DNA of 64,000 nt from Acinetobacter sp. ANC 4470. Lineage in GTDB: Bacteria; Pseudomonadota; Gammaproteobacteria; Pseudomonadales; Moraxellaceae. The position numbers and the translations under genes were made by a program. The notes below the pieces were generated by a model. It searched no databases and was not told the DNA's origin. It worked only from the letters and a program-made list of their open reading frames with translations. Location of the stretch: assembly GCF_002135335.1 (NCBI RefSeq), contig NZ_NEGC01000009.1:1-64000 (forward strand), read 5' to 3'. The stretch's first letter is position 1. Every line of letters starts with the position of its first letter. Shown one piece after another: positions 1 through 9,639 of this stretch.

Positions 1-273
1 CCATCCTGTATCAATATCGACCAAGAGCGGTGTATCAACACGTTCAGTAATACGACGAACATCTTCAAGAACATTGTCTAAACTGGTCATTCCCAAATCA
101 GGTAAGCCATAAGAATAGTTGGCAACACCTGCACCCGATAGATAAATGGCTTTATAACCCACTTCTTTTGCCATCATGGCCGCATAGGCATTCACTGTGC
201 CAATAATTTGTAATGGTTTTTCTACTTCCAGTGCTTGTCTGAATCTTAAGCCTGCAGACTTTTGTTCTGTCAT
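1..273 (-). CDS. prpB: methylisocitrate lyase, N-terminal part (cut by window edge)
   Basis: The 91 visible codons encode the N-terminus of PrpB, which splits 2-methylisocitrate into pyruvate and succinate in the methylcitrate route of propionate degradation. The family pattern is clear: [10 protein letters not shown] near the start, an NAYAAMMA helix, the YLSGAGVAN strand, the [10 protein letters not shown] loop and the LLVDIDTGW metal-site strand at the cut edge. The ATG is at 273-271 with an AAGGGAAATG context, so the SD is weak or close. The gene is divergent from the TetR-type gene at 520. The rest of the prp cluster presumably lies left of the window. The family is certain; the gene's completeness cannot be judged. 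Confidence 0.92.
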   Translation of the reverse strand, partial: MTEQKSAGLRFRQALEVEKPLQIIGTVNAYAAMMAKEVGYKAIYLSGAGVANYSYGLPDLGMTSLDNVLEDVRRITERVDTPLLVDIDTGW

Positions 274-519
274 TTCCCTTTCCACAGTTTCACTTTATTT
301 ATTGAATTTCGAGTATAGCCATAAACATAGTCAGATCTATGGCTTTTTAGAACATCTACTCTAAAACTTTAGTCAAATATTCATTAAACCTATAGTGTTA
401 TTTCCATTTTTCATAATTGTGACTAAAACAAGACAACTTCTTTATTTTAAGAAATGTGCTCATATTTTTGCTATCATTGCAAATGTTTTCATTTTCTAAT
501 TATTGACTCTATACGCCAT

Positions 520-1170
520 ATGCAAGAATTAGTTCAACTAGAACCTTTAGCTCGAGATACTCCACAAACAAAACGTGGTTATGAACGATGCCTATCGCTT
601 TTGCTTAGCGCAAATGAACTATTTCTAGAACGTGGTTATGATGCAGTATCTCTAGACGATATCGTTCATCATGCCGGTGGCTCTAAAGCCTCAATTTATA
701 AATTTTTTGGCAATAAAGAAGGTTTATTTACTGCAATTTGTGATTATCGTCGCGAGCAATTTTTTAAAGATATCTGTGTGCCTTTTGAACAAGGTAAAGA
801 TGATCTTCGTTCCTACTTAGTTCAAACCCTAATAAATTTTAAGCACCACCTCGTTCTTCCAGAAAATGCTGCATTCCTACGTTTAATTATTGAACGGACT
901 CAGCGCAGCCCAGAACTGGCTCTGTATATTCATGAACAAGGTCCAAAACATATTCAAATGGCAATTGCTTGTGCACTAACCAAAGCAGATGAACTCGGTA
1001 TTATTAACTGTAAACAACCTATTTATTCTGCTCAATTATATTTTGGAATTATCCGTAATATTGAATGGCGCGTTCTCATGGGTATTCCAATTCAAGAAAA
1101 TGACCAAGAAACAATCGAATACATCAGTTATTGCGTTGATCGCTTTTTAGAAGGCCATCAAAAAGTATAG
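520..1170 (+). CDS. TetR/AcrR family transcriptional regulator
   Basis: This is a 216-aa repressor-type protein. An N-terminal helix-turn-helix of TetR type is visible: LFLERGYDAVSLDDI, then GGSKASIYKFFGNKEGL, where the recognition helix and its KASIYxxF signature sit at about residues 45-65. The C-terminal part is a ligand-binding and dimerisation domain with no diagnostic motif. I start at ATG 520 (MQELVQ) because an upstream in-frame ATG at 454 adds a Cys/Phe-rich stretch unlike the family. The gene is divergent from prpB across about 250 bp, so control of prpB or of itself is possible, but that is only positional inference. The ligand is unknown. Confidence 0.85.
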   Translation: MQELVQLEPLARDTPQTKRGYERCLSLLLSANELFLERGYDAVSLDDIVHHAGGSKASIYKFFGNKEGLFTAICDYRREQFFKDICVPFEQGKDDLRSYLVQTLINFKHHLVLPENAAFLRLIIERTQRSPELALYIHEQGPKHIQMAIACALTKADELGIINCKQPIYSAQLYFGIIRNIEWRVLMGIPIQENDQETIEYISYCVDRFLEGHQKV

Positions 1171-1283
1171 TTTCTTTTGCAATCTCAGCTCCTTGTAGTA
1201 TATTAGCCGATTCCCTTTTTCACTCACTAACCAACAACTAATTGTTGTTTTGTTTTCTATTCAGCAATTATTGTGGAGTAATC

Positions 1284-2204
1284 ATGGCTCTACGTCACTT
1301 TCTAACCTTACGCGATTTATCGACTTTAGAACTTAACCAAATTTTGCAGCGCGCGATTGAACTTAAACGCAAGCAACATAGTAATGAGGTGTTCCAACCT
1401 TTTGTCGGTAAAGTTATGGGCATGATTTTTGAAAAATCGAGTACCCGCACACGTGTTTCGTTTGAAGCAGGTATGAGTCAATTCGGTGGTAGTGCAATTT
1501 TCTTATCTTCCCGTGACACACAGCTTGGTCGCGGTGAACCGATTGAAGATTCTGCACGTGTGATCTCAAGCATGCTTGATATTATTATGATCCGTACTTT
1601 TGGTCATGACATCGTAGAACGCTTTGCTTCTTATTCAAAAGTACCCATCATCAACGCTTTAACTGATGATCATCACCCTTGCCAACTTCTTGCTGACATG
1701 CAAACTTTCCTTGAACATCGTGGTTCTATCGAAGGTAAAACCGTGGCATGGATTGGTGATGGCAACAATATGTGTAATTCATATATTGAAGCAGCGCACA
1801 TGTGGGGCTTTAAATTAAAAATTGCCACCCCTAATGGTTATGAACCACAAGAAAAATTCTTGTCAGAATTTGCACACTGTGTAGAACTTGTCGATTCAGC
1901 AGAAGATGCAGCAGTCAATGCAGACCTTATTGTGACTGATGTTTGGGCCAGCATGGGACAAGAAGAAGAGCAAAAAATTCGTGAAAAAGCATTTTCTGAT
2001 TTCCAAGTTAATGAAAAACTCATGGATTTAGCACATTCAAATTGTTTATTTATGCACTGCCTACCTGCGCACCGTGGTGAAGAGATTTCTGAAAATCTGC
2101 TCGACCATAAAAATGCAGTGGTTTGGGATGAAGCAGAAAACCGTTTACATGCACAAAAAGCTTTGGTTGAATTTTTACTCAATGAAAATTCAAAGAAAGA
2201 TTAA
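1284..2204 (+). CDS. argF: ornithine carbamoyltransferase
   Basis: ArgF (306 aa) transfers the carbamoyl group from carbamoyl phosphate to ornithine, giving citrulline in arginine synthesis; it is a cytoplasmic trimer in known relatives. Visible signatures are the carbamoyl-phosphate loop SSTRTRVSF (about residues 52-60), the [11 protein letters not shown] motif, the SMG-type loop in WASMGQEEE and the ornithine-site [10 protein letters not shown] near the C-terminus. The start at ATG 1284 is preceded by GTGGAGTAATC, a good ribosome-binding site. An upstream in-frame ATG at 1242 is less likely because its extra residues do not match the family. Single-gene unit ending at a strong terminator. 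argC of the same pathway lies 4 kb away on the other strand. Confidence 0.97.
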   Translation: MALRHFLTLRDLSTLELNQILQRAIELKRKQHSNEVFQPFVGKVMGMIFEKSSTRTRVSFEAGMSQFGGSAIFLSSRDTQLGRGEPIEDSARVISSMLDIIMIRTFGHDIVERFASYSKVPIINALTDDHHPCQLLADMQTFLEHRGSIEGKTVAWIGDGNNMCNSYIEAAHMWGFKLKIATPNGYEPQEKFLSEFAHCVELVDSAEDAAVNADLIVTDVWASMGQEEEQKIREKAFSDFQVNEKLMDLAHSNCLFMHCLPAHRGEEISENLLDHKNAVVWDEAENRLHAQKALVEFLLNENSKKD

Positions 2205-2223
2205 ACAATTAAAAAATCTTAAA

Positions 2224-2247
2224 AAGCACCTACGGGTGCTTTTTTTT
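2224..2247 (+). terminator. rho-independent terminator of argF
   Basis: Hairpin AAGCACC-TACG-GGTGCTT followed by a run of T, 20 bp after the argF stop codon. Confidence 0.9.
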
Positions 2248-2346
2248 ACTCAAACAACTAAAATAAGACCATCAATTTTATGATTGTTATAACCAAATTT
2301 TTAAATGAAGGTTCATTTTACTCGCTTCACTTGACACGTTAGATAA

Positions 2347-2700
2347 CTAACGTATCAAGCCTTGAGGTTGCAAAATAATCATCATCGCACCCAATATGAC
2401 CACCAGACCACCCAAAACATCCCAACGGGTTAACACCACATGATCGACATAACGTAACCAGACTAAAGCTGTAAAGATATAAATTCCACCATAAGCTGCA
2501 TAAATCCTGCCTGATGCAGCAGGATGTAAAGTTAGTAACCATACAAATACAGCCAGACTTAACGCAGTCGGAAGCCAAAACCAGTGTGACTTGCCTTGAT
2601 TTAAAATTAAATATGGAAAATAACAACCTAAAATTTCTGCAATCGCTGTGACAAAAAAAAGGCAAAATGTCGTAATCACCTTGGTAACTTGAATATCCAT
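2347..2700 (-). CDS. ynfA: YnfA/UPF0060 family small membrane protein
   Basis: This 117-aa inner-membrane protein has four hydrophobic segments (about residues 8-28, 39-57, 69-85 and 93-112). It shows the UPF0060 hallmarks: [11 protein letters not shown] in helix 1, then [17 protein letters not shown] and LVWLRYVD. The family resembles half of a small multidrug-resistance (SMR-like) transporter and some members have been linked to efflux, but no substrate can be read from the sequence. It is monocistronic on the minus strand, convergent with argF. Length matches the family (about 108-110 aa) with a few extra N-terminal residues. Confidence 0.88.
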   Translation of the reverse strand: MDIQVTKVITTFCLFFVTAIAEILGCYFPYLILNQGKSHWFWLPTALSLAVFVWLLTLHPAASGRIYAAYGGIYIFTALVWLRYVDHVVLTRWDVLGGLVVILGAMMIILQPQGLIR

Positions 2701-2725
2701 AACTTTCTATATAGGCCAGTTTTCA

Positions 2726-2757
2726 CCTTTTCCCTTTGGGAGAAGGTTGGGATGAGG
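2726..2757. repeat. REP-like palindromic unit
   Basis: CTTTTCCC-TTT-GGGAGAAG forms a hairpin with one G·U pair, followed by GTTGGGATGAGGGTG. This resembles the scattered intergenic palindromes carrying CCTCATCCC/CCTTCTCCC cores that occur in many proteobacterial genomes. It lies between ynfA and the clpA terminator. Only this copy is visible here; a different pair of palindromes lies at 9548-9638. Confidence 0.5.
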
Positions 2758-2771
2758 GTGAATAAAAACAA

Positions 2772-2797
2772 AATAACCCGTGCGAACACGGGTTATT
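2772..2797 (-). terminator. rho-independent terminator of clpSA
   Basis: Perfect stem AATAACCCGTG / CACGGGTTATT with a CGAA loop (plus-strand reading). On the minus strand it is followed by TTTGTTTTTATT, just downstream of the clpA stop. Confidence 0.92.
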
Positions 2798-2814
2798 TTA
2801 ATCATCGAATCTAA

Positions 2815-5091
2815 TTATGCGGGTTCAGCAGTTTGGTCTTCAAATACTTCGAGTTTCAATCCTACTGCCTTACCATTCTCTTGCTTTACAGAAACAGCAA
2901 CATTACCACCATGTTCAGCAAGCTCACCGAATAAAATCATTTCAGCAAGCGGTTTTTTCAAATGTTCTTGAATCAAACGTTGCATTGGACGAGCACCCAT
3001 TAAACGGTCATAGCCATTCTCAGCCATCCATTCGCGAGCACTTTGATCGACATCGAGAACGACTTGTTTATCATCGAGTTGTGCTTGTAATTCAGTTAAG
3101 AATTTATCAACTACATTTTCAATTACCGTCGTCGGCAATGCATTAAATTGAATAATTCCATCCAAACGATTTCGAAATTCCGGTGAGAATGCCTTCTTCA
3201 TTGCATCTTTATTGTCATTACTATTGTCTTGTTCCATAAAACCGATACTGGCACGAGAAATACTGTCCGCCCCAATATTGGTGGTTAAAACAAGAATCAC
3301 ATTACGGAAATCAGACTTACGACCATTGTTATCGGTCAATGCACCATGATCCATAATTTGCAGTAATAAATTAAAGACATCTGGATGTGCTTTTTCAATT
3401 TCATCCAGTAGCAAGACGCAATGTGGACTTTTATGAATAGCATCGGTCAACAATCCACCTTGGTCAAAACCAACATAACCCGGAGGTGCACCAATTAAAC
3501 GTGAAACAGCATGACGTTCCATATACTCAGACATATCGAAACGAACCAATTCTACACCTAGTAGTTTTGCCAACTGCTTGGTTACTTCGGTTTTACCCAC
3601 GCCTGTAGGACCTGCAAATACAAAGCTACCAACAGGTTTATCTGGTGATTTCAGACCAGCACGTGATAATTTAATGGCAGAACCGAGTGCTTCAATTGCC
3701 GTATCTTGACCAAAGACCACACGTTTCAAATCACGCTCAAGATTAATTAATACCGTCTTGTCATCTTTCGATACGGTTTTTGGTGGAATACGCGCAATTT
3801 TGGAGATGATATCTTCAATATTTTCTACTGTAATTAAACTATCATCTTGCTCAGCTTTCAAACGGCGCTGTGCACCTGCTTCATCAATTACATCAATCGC
3901 TTTATCTGGCAAGAAGCGATCATTAATAAATTTCGCTGACAACTCTACCGCTGAAACCAATGCTCTATCGTCATATTTCACATGATGAAAATCTTCAAAT
4001 TTAGATTTTAAGCCACGTAAAATATCAATCGTTTCAGAAATAGAAGGCTCATTGACATCAATTTTTTGGAAACGACGTGATAAAGCATGATCTTTTTCAA
4101 AGACTTGACGATATTCTTGGAAAGTCGTTGAGCCAATGCAACGTAGTGAGCCATTCGACAGCGCTGGCTTAATTAAATTTGATGCATCCATGGTACTGCC
4201 CATACTTGAGCCTGCACCAATAATCATATGAATTTCATCAATAAATAAAATAGCTTCTGGTTTCTTTTTCAAAGCATTTAAAAGTTGTTTTAAACGTTTT
4301 TCAAAATCACCACGATATTTTGTACCTGCCACCAAAGCACCAATATCCAAACTAAATACTTCTGCATCAGCTAAAGGTTTCGGTGCTTTACCATTAACAA
4401 TCAGCCAAGCCAGACCTTCAGCAATCGATGTTTTACCGACACCAGGATCACCGACCAACAAAGGATTATTTTTACGGCGGCGACATAAAATTTGCGCAGC
4501 ACGTTCAATTTCTTTTTCACGACCAATTAAAGGATCAGTTTTGCCTTTTTGAGCTTCCACATTTAAATTAGTGGTATATAAATCAAGTGGTCCTGCATTT
4601 GCAGAAGCAGATGTTTCACCATCCAATTCTTCAACTTCTTCTTCGGCTTGCACTTCTTCTTTGCGCGTACCGTGAGACAAATATTGAGTTAAAGTTAAAC
4701 GATTAATTTGATGGCGTTTAAGTAAATAAACAGCAAATGAGTCACGTTCAGAATACATCGCAACAAGAATATCCGCACCTTCAACTGTACGATCACCACT
4801 GCTAGATTGCACATGGAAAATTGCACGTTGCAAAATACGATCAAAACTTTCAGTCGGGTGTGGTGCCTGATCGCTATGTTCGCCTAATTTTGGGGTATGT
4901 TGTTCAACATATTCTTCCAATTCTTTGCGAAGAACAATAATGTCCGCACCACACGCTTTAAGCGCATTTACAGCAGAGTCATTATCAAGTAACGCCAACA
5001 ATAAATGTTCAACCGTCAGAAACTCATGTCTCTTTTGACGAGCCATGCTAACAGCCAAACGTAAAGATACTTCTAATTGACGACTGAGCAT
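2815..5091 (-). CDS. clpA: ATP-dependent Clp protease ATP-binding subunit ClpA
   Basis: ClpA (758 aa) is the hexameric AAA+ unfoldase that feeds proteins into the ClpP peptidase. In order: N-domain with two Clp repeats (residues 1-140), an acidic linker (145-165), the first ATPase with Walker A GDPGVGKT at 214-221 and Walker B ILFIDE at 281-286, and the second ATPase with Walker A GPTGVGKT at 494-501 and Walker B VLLLDE. The loop RASIGFMEQ carries the IGF tripeptide that docks ClpP, so it is a protease partner rather than a ClpB-type disaggregase. clpS lies 9 bp upstream on the same strand, and the pair ends at a strong terminator. Confidence 0.98.
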   Translation of the reverse strand: MLSRQLEVSLRLAVSMARQKRHEFLTVEHLLLALLDNDSAVNALKACGADIIVLRKELEEYVEQHTPKLGEHSDQAPHPTESFDRILQRAIFHVQSSSGDRTVEGADILVAMYSERDSFAVYLLKRHQINRLTLTQYLSHGTRKEEVQAEEEVEELDGETSASANAGPLDLYTTNLNVEAQKGKTDPLIGREKEIERAAQILCRRRKNNPLLVGDPGVGKTSIAEGLAWLIVNGKAPKPLADAEVFSLDIGALVAGTKYRGDFEKRLKQLLNALKKKPEAILFIDEIHMIIGAGSSMGSTMDASNLIKPALSNGSLRCIGSTTFQEYRQVFEKDHALSRRFQKIDVNEPSISETIDILRGLKSKFEDFHHVKYDDRALVSAVELSAKFINDRFLPDKAIDVIDEAGAQRRLKAEQDDSLITVENIEDIISKIARIPPKTVSKDDKTVLINLERDLKRVVFGQDTAIEALGSAIKLSRAGLKSPDKPVGSFVFAGPTGVGKTEVTKQLAKLLGVELVRFDMSEYMERHAVSRLIGAPPGYVGFDQGGLLTDAIHKSPHCVLLLDEIEKAHPDVFNLLLQIMDHGALTDNNGRKSDFRNVILVLTTNIGADSISRASIGFMEQDNSNDNKDAMKKAFSPEFRNRLDGIIQFNALPTTVIENVVDKFLTELQAQLDDKQVVLDVDQSAREWMAENGYDRLMGARPMQRLIQEHLKKPLAEMILFGELAEHGGNVAVSVKQENGKAVGLKLEVFEDQTAEPA

Positions 5092-5100
5092 GTAATCCCC

Positions 5101-5514
5101 TTAATCTTTTGGCTCAATCTGACAAAGCAATGGATAACCTTGTGACCGAGCATAATTATTTACTTGGTTCGCTTTTGTTTCCGCAATGTCTCGTGGATAA
5201 ACGCCTGCGATACCTTTCCCTTCATAATGTACAGTTAGCATTACTTGAGTGGCTTGGTCAAGATTCAAAGCGAAGTATTGTTGTAAAACTTCAATTACAA
5301 AGTCCATTGGTGTGTAATCATCGTTCATTAAAACAACACAATACATAGGTGGACGCTTTAATTCAGGTTTCGCGGCTTGTACTGCAATATCACCCTCTAC
5401 TTCCTCATGCGTTTCATTGCTTAAGCGTGGACTAATATGCCAATCGACATATCCAGATTGATGAAAAGAATTTTTGATGTCATTTAAACAATTTTGACGT
5501 TTATTCATACGCAT
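5101..5514 (-). CDS. clpS: ATP-dependent Clp protease adapter ClpS
   Basis: ClpS (137 aa) binds ClpA and presents N-degron proteins to it. The core shows [20 protein letters not shown], where the NDDYTPM loop shapes the N-end-rule pocket, then [20 protein letters not shown] with the usual H and A-E-T-K pattern. The roughly 45-residue N-terminal stretch before the core is longer than in E. coli ClpS (106 aa) and rich in polar residues. Start ATG 5514 or ATG 5508 (two codons later); neither has a clear ribosome-binding site. It is cotranscribed with clpA, as in most gammaproteobacteria. Confidence 0.96.
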   Translation of the reverse strand: MRMNKRQNCLNDIKNSFHQSGYVDWHISPRLSNETHEEVEGDIAVQAAKPELKRPPMYCVVLMNDDYTPMDFVIEVLQQYFALNLDQATQVMLTVHYEGKGIAGVYPRDIAETKANQVNNYARSQGYPLLCQIEPKD

Positions 5515-5532
5515 AGGATTTAAAATTCACAT

Positions 5533-6285
5533 TTATTTTGCATTGGCTTCTGCTTGAGGAATATCAGAGATAAATGCAGATTGACTTTCTATCGGTTTTC
5601 CACGGCCCCAACTGAACCTCTTAATCACAGGGGTACTGGTTCCAGTTAAATGAACTTCAATAAACTGTGGCGTAAAGCCTTTAGGCATGGTCCAACGTCC
5701 AGTTAAACGCTCAGAATCTTGAAAATTGAAATTCTTGTCGTCCATAGGTACAACTAAAACTTCCGTACCTTGAATTAAACGTAATTCAACACTACCAGAT
5801 GCACTACGTTTATTAGGACTCACTTGTACCAAGTCTAGTTCATACTCATAAGCGTTATCAGGTAACGGTTTAATTCCAATATTCTGTATGGTTAGGCTTA
5901 AACCGCCACGTTGACGCAATACTTCACGATAAATTGCACCCAAACCTTCAGACTGAGTTTTATCTACATGTGCTTGATTCAGCGCGGCAAATAAATCATT
6001 TGAATTACTCACCGCAACATCACGCTCTTGTACTGCTAAATTCAAGCCTTTATTCAGTGTTTCTAAGCTACTCTTTTGCTTTTGCACAACCTCAACAAGT
6101 TGTTCTGCATCAGCTTCAAAACCTACAATGGTTAGACCTTGCCGATGCCCAATTGAATAGCCAAGAAAACCACTACCTACAACCAAAATTGCAGCACCAA
6201 TCGCCAAAGGTAAATTACCCTTTAAAAAAGGCTTTTTACTTAATGGGCTCTGTTGTGACGGAGTATCTAATTCAGTATCCAGCAT
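5533..6285 (-). CDS. DUF6776-like single-span membrane protein, function unknown
   Basis: This 250-aa protein has one transmembrane segment (about residues 28-50) after a short polar N-terminus. A likely coiled coil follows at about 58-105 (QLVEVVQKQKSSLETL and onwards), then a beta-rich C-terminal domain of about 130 residues with GGLSLTIQNIGI and LTGRWTMPKGFTPQFIEV. This architecture matches what I know as DUF6776; the assignment is from memory. Start ATG 6285 is preferred because AAGAG lies 6 bases upstream, whereas ATG 6291 has it adjacent. It lies between argC and clpS on the same strand, 18 bp before clpS, so it may be cotranscribed with clpSA. No catalytic motif is visible. Confidence 0.6.
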   Translation of the reverse strand: MLDTELDTPSQQSPLSKKPFLKGNLPLAIGAAILVVGSGFLGYSIGHRQGLTIVGFEADAEQLVEVVQKQKSSLETLNKGLNLAVQERDVAVSNSNDLFAALNQAHVDKTQSEGLGAIYREVLRQRGGLSLTIQNIGIKPLPDNAYEYELDLVQVSPNKRSASGSVELRLIQGTEVLVVPMDDKNFNFQDSERLTGRWTMPKGFTPQFIEVHLTGTSTPVIKRFSWGRGKPIESQSAFISDIPQAEANAK

Positions 6286-6363
6286 CGTCATCTCTTATTT
6301 TGATTCATTCAAAACACACATTTAAATCCAAATCTAAATGTGTGTGAAGTTGAAAAACGTTTT

Positions 6364-7413
6364 TTATGGTAATAAACCAATCCCTTCTAAACCTGCATTT
6401 TCAGCAAAACCGAACATCAAGTTCATATTTTGTACCGCTTGCCCAGCAGCACCTTTCACTAAATTATCTTGTACAGATAAAACAACCAGTTTTTTCGGCT
6501 GTGGTTTATACAATGCAATACGCAGTTGGTTTGCACCGCGAACGGAACGTGTCTCAGGTGAACTATTTACGGGCATCACATCAACAAACTGCTCATTCGC
6601 ATAGAATTGCTCATACAAGCTTTGCAAATCTACAGCATCACCTGCATCTGTTAAATCAATGTAAATCGTGCTGAGCATGCCACGGATCATTGGGACTAAA
6701 TGTGGCACAAATACGATGTGATTGAATACACCTTTTTGACCTGAGATATTTTCCAATGCTTCCACAATTTCAGGATGATGACGATGACCGCCCACAGCAT
6801 AAGCTTTAAAGTTATCGGCATTTTCCGAATAAATCATGCCTAAACTTGCTTTACGCCCAGCACCTGAAACACCTGATTTTGCATCAATAATAATGCTTTC
6901 AGGTTTCACCAATGTGTCGCTATGTTTAAATAATGGCGCTAAACCCAATTGTACAGTTGTTGGATAACAACCCGGATTCCCAATCACATTGGCTTGTTTA
7001 ATTTTGTCACGATTCAGCTCTGACAAACCATAAACCGAATCTTTTAATATATCTGGGCAAGCATGTTCTAAACCATACCATTTTTCAAACTGTTCTAAAT
7101 CTTGTAAGCGGAAGTCTGCTGCTAAATCGACAATTTTAGTATTCGCTGCAACCAGTTCCACAGCATGCTTCATTGCCACGCCATGTGGCGTTGCAAAGAA
7201 AACCACATCACATTGTTTAAGTTCGTCGATATTTAAATCTGAATAGCAAAGATCGGTATGACCACGCAGGCTTGGGAACATGTCATCCACACGGCGGCCG
7301 TTTTCAGTACGTGATGTCAGTACATTGACTTGCACATTTGGGTGTCGTAGTAAAAGACGCAACAATTCAACGCCTGTATAACCTGTACCACCGACAATAC
7401 CAACTGAAATCAC
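6364..7413 (-). CDS. argC: N-acetyl-gamma-glutamyl-phosphate reductase
   Basis: ArgC (349 aa) reduces N-acetylglutamyl phosphate to the semialdehyde with NADPH, the third step of arginine synthesis. The N-terminal nucleotide fold [17 protein letters not shown] is at residues 5-21. The catalytic cysteine is in [10 protein letters not shown], and the His of the active site sits in [10 protein letters not shown] choose GTG 7413 because AGAGGGA lies 6 bases upstream and the product then has the usual 349 residues. ATG 7419 is the alternative but would overlap the ribosome-binding site. Type-1 (dimeric) length. Transcribed alone or with the downstream DUF6776-like gene (78-bp gap). Confidence 0.96.
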   Translation of the reverse strand: MISVGIVGGTGYTGVELLRLLLRHPNVQVNVLTSRTENGRRVDDMFPSLRGHTDLCYSDLNIDELKQCDVVFFATPHGVAMKHAVELVAANTKIVDLAADFRLQDLEQFEKWYGLEHACPDILKDSVYGLSELNRDKIKQANVIGNPGCYPTTVQLGLAPLFKHSDTLVKPESIIIDAKSGVSGAGRKASLGMIYSENADNFKAYAVGGHRHHPEIVEALENISGQKGVFNHIVFVPHLVPMIRGMLSTIYIDLTDAGDAVDLQSLYEQFYANEQFVDVMPVNSSPETRSVRGANQLRIALYKPQPKKLVVLSVQDNLVKGAAGQAVQNMNLMFGFAENAGLEGIGLLP

Positions 7414-7533
7414 GATCATTCCCTCTATTCTAAAATACCCATTTCGTAACTATCTAGTATGACAGGAAGTTTAGGTTTTCTAAACTGTTTTGCTTGGTTT
7501 AGTGATATTTTCTCACCATTACTAACCGCTTTA

Positions 7534-8697
7534 TTATCCATACTTCTCTGTTTCATACATGTTTAAAACAACACAATTACGCCCTGCCCGTTTTGCGTCG
7601 TATAATAATTTATCTGCAATATCAATTGTATTTGTTAAATTTTTATTTTCTACATGAGTAAGACCAAAACTTGCGGTGATAGATATTTTTTTCTCTGAAA
7701 ATAATTCAGTCTCAATAGCAACGCGTATACGTTCAGCAATTTCATACGCACTAGAGACCTGTTCAACTTGCAATAAAATAATAAATTCTTCCCCACCAAA
7801 ACGTCCAGCCAAGTCATTTTCACGCACGTTTTGGCTAATAATTACTCCCACTTGTTGCAAAATCTGGTCGCCGACTAAATGTCCATAGCTATCATTAATT
7901 TTTTTGAAATGATCAATATCACACATCAATAAAAAATATTTTTTTACTGGTAGTTGCGCCAAATTTACTTTTGCAAAGTCATAAAAACCACGCCGATTAA
8001 GCAAATAAGTTAACGAATCTCGTGAGCGCTCTTCATTGAGTTTAGAAATAATATCTCGCACCATAGTACCCAATAGAACTATAGCAAACCACATGCTCAA
8101 TAAAATACTGGCAGCCAACATCATCAACCACCAAACCGAAGTAGAAAGCATGCTGACTTCAATATTTTTTAAAAATAGGAAAATAATCAAGCTACGGACA
8201 AAGGTATAAAATGCAATAAACAGATATGAAAGATCAACGATTTTATTTAACCAATCATTTTGTTTAAAATGGGCAAACATTGAGATAAGAACCAAGGACT
8301 GAACAATCGCGACACCCAAATTCAAAATCAGCATGCGTATCCATAGTTGTTCATCGACAAAGGCATAATAACCAAGCAAGGCAGTAATTATCACAATTAA
8401 TACCCATGCAAGTTTAGAATGCGCCTGTGCATTTTTTCTTAAAGCCATAGCATAAGCACTGGCCCAAGCACCAAACAAATACATGATTCCAAGTATAGGG
8501 GAAGACATCGTCATTTGTTGATTCGACATTAAACATTGTGCTGCCAAAGCAAATGCTGGAACAATATACCCCATGCCCAACCACAACAAATAATGTGGTG
8601 CTTTGAAGAAAAAATGACAAATTAAGAACAGACTACCCATCAAGATGAGACAGCTCGGAACAATTAATACGAAATAATGAATATCTGCAAAATTCAC
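7534..8697 (-). CDS. membrane-bound diguanylate cyclase (GGDEF)
   Basis: This 387-aa protein should make c-di-GMP from two GTP. Residues 1-212 hold about six to seven hydrophobic spans, an unnamed integral-membrane sensor. Residues 225-385 form a GGDEF domain: DSLTYLLNRRGF, the metal-site MCDIDHFKKINDSYGH, and the active-site loop GGEEF at 301-305. R292-x-x-D295, five residues before GGEEF, is an intact inhibitory I-site, so product feedback is expected. No EAL domain is present. The start is GTG 8697. It stands alone on the minus strand, so its signal cannot be inferred from neighbours. Confidence 0.92.
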   Translation of the reverse strand: MNFADIHYFVLIVPSCLILMGSLFLICHFFFKAPHYLLWLGMGYIVPAFALAAQCLMSNQQMTMSSPILGIMYLFGAWASAYAMALRKNAQAHSKLAWVLIVIITALLGYYAFVDEQLWIRMLILNLGVAIVQSLVLISMFAHFKQNDWLNKIVDLSYLFIAFYTFVRSLIIFLFLKNIEVSMLSTSVWWLMMLAASILLSMWFAIVLLGTMVRDIISKLNEERSRDSLTYLLNRRGFYDFAKVNLAQLPVKKYFLLMCDIDHFKKINDSYGHLVGDQILQQVGVIISQNVRENDLAGRFGGEEFIILLQVEQVSSAYEIAERIRVAIETELFSEKKISITASFGLTHVENKNLTNTIDIADKLLYDAKRAGRNCVVLNMYETEKYG

Positions 8698-8811
8698 ATC
8701 TGAGTTCTTTTATTACGATACGGGATAGGAAGGGTTCAACACATGAATTTGAATCATTTTTTATATAGGCCCAATCTTTTCTTAAAAAGAAAAATCAAGC
8801 CACAGTGTAGA

Positions 8812-9507
8812 TCAATTTTTACCCAAAAACCACCAATAAGGTAATGGTTCATGTTTTAGTATCTTCCGATGCTGCTGAAAGTTTTGGTCATGCAACTGAA
8901 CCTGAGCCCAAAACTGTGAGCTATGATCAAAATATCGGGTATGGGCTAATTCATGTACACATACATATCTAACAACCTCTTTCGGAAAAAATACTAAAGC
9001 ACTATTCAACATAATGTCGTGTTTAGATGTACAACTTCCCCAGCGTGTTTTAGGTTGACGAATAGCACATTGACCATATTTTAGTGCAGTTTCACTACTC
9101 ACTTGCGTTAAATAAACAGGAAGATGATGCTTTGCATAGGCTATGACAAAAGCCTTTAAATATTGTTCGGGATGACGATCACTCATTACTAGTTGTAAGT
9201 TTTCATGATCAAAAATAAAAGATTGTTTTTGTGTTTGATAGCTAAGCTGTAAAGGTTGTTCTAAATTGAAAAGTCTAAGTTCTGTAGGAAGCACCCTATT
9301 TTGTATCTGTATTTCTCGTTTCTGCTGCTGCTCTTGCCAAGTTTTGACTAACCATTGTTCTGATTGATCCATGAAATTTTGAATCTGTTTTTTACTACAA
9401 AATACAGGTGCAGTTAAACGAATTTGAGTCGGTTCAACACGTAAGCGTAATCGCGTCGACCGAGCATGACGGACAATTTTAATTTCAGGTAATTGGTTTA
9501 AGGTCAT
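8812..9507 (-). CDS. YgjP-like zinc metallopeptidase (SprT/WLM-type fold)
   Basis: This 231-aa cytoplasmic protein belongs to the YgjP/DUF45 group. The zinc-binding signature VCVHELAHTRYFDHSSQFW (HExxH plus the second HS..FW element) lies about 40 residues from the C-terminus, after RWGSCTSKHDIMLN, a strand typical of the family. The N-terminal half is beta-rich with RHARSTRLRLRVEP. Start ATG 9507 (MTLNQL) is preferred: the reading frame stays open to 9585, but the extra residues MALPLNKGGRGGF are translated from the repeat at 9548-9638 rather than protein sequence. The substrate is unknown. It lies 133 bp downstream of rpiA on the same strand. Confidence 0.82.
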   Translation of the reverse strand: MTLNQLPEIKIVRHARSTRLRLRVEPTQIRLTAPVFCSKKQIQNFMDQSEQWLVKTWQEQQQKREIQIQNRVLPTELRLFNLEQPLQLSYQTQKQSFIFDHENLQLVMSDRHPEQYLKAFVIAYAKHHLPVYLTQVSSETALKYGQCAIRQPKTRWGSCTSKHDIMLNSALVFFPKEVVRYVCVHELAHTRYFDHSSQFWAQVQLHDQNFQQHRKILKHEPLPYWWFLGKN

Positions 9508-9547
9508 TTTTATAGTTAATCTGGGGCTTAAGAAGTAAATATATTTA

Positions 9548-9638
9548 AATCCCCCTCTTCCTCCTTTGTTAAGGGGAAGAGCCATTATTCATAAAAAATG
9601 GATAGCCCATCCTTTAAAAAGGAGGGCTGGGAGGATTA
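9548..9638. repeat. pair of REP-like palindromes between rpiA and the YgjP-like gene
   Basis: Two hairpin-forming units lie back to back: CTCTTCC...GGAAGAG at about 9555-9581, and AGCCC-AT-CCTTT...AAAGG-AG-GGCT at about 9613-9630, each flanked by short runs of C or G. In G+C they stand out from the AT-rich surroundings. The style is that of dispersed intergenic REP/BIME-type elements. They overlap the upstream open frame of the metallopeptidase gene. Confidence 0.6.
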
Positions 9639-9639
9639 A

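Noticed and set aside
1838..2182. 114-aa open frame antisense to argF
   Set aside because: Cys/Ser-rich composition typical of an antisense shadow; argF is fully conserved on the other strand.
2339..2665. 108-aa minus-strand frame overlapping ynfA
   Set aside because: A different frame of the same segment; the overlapping frame matches the YnfA family while this one matches nothing.
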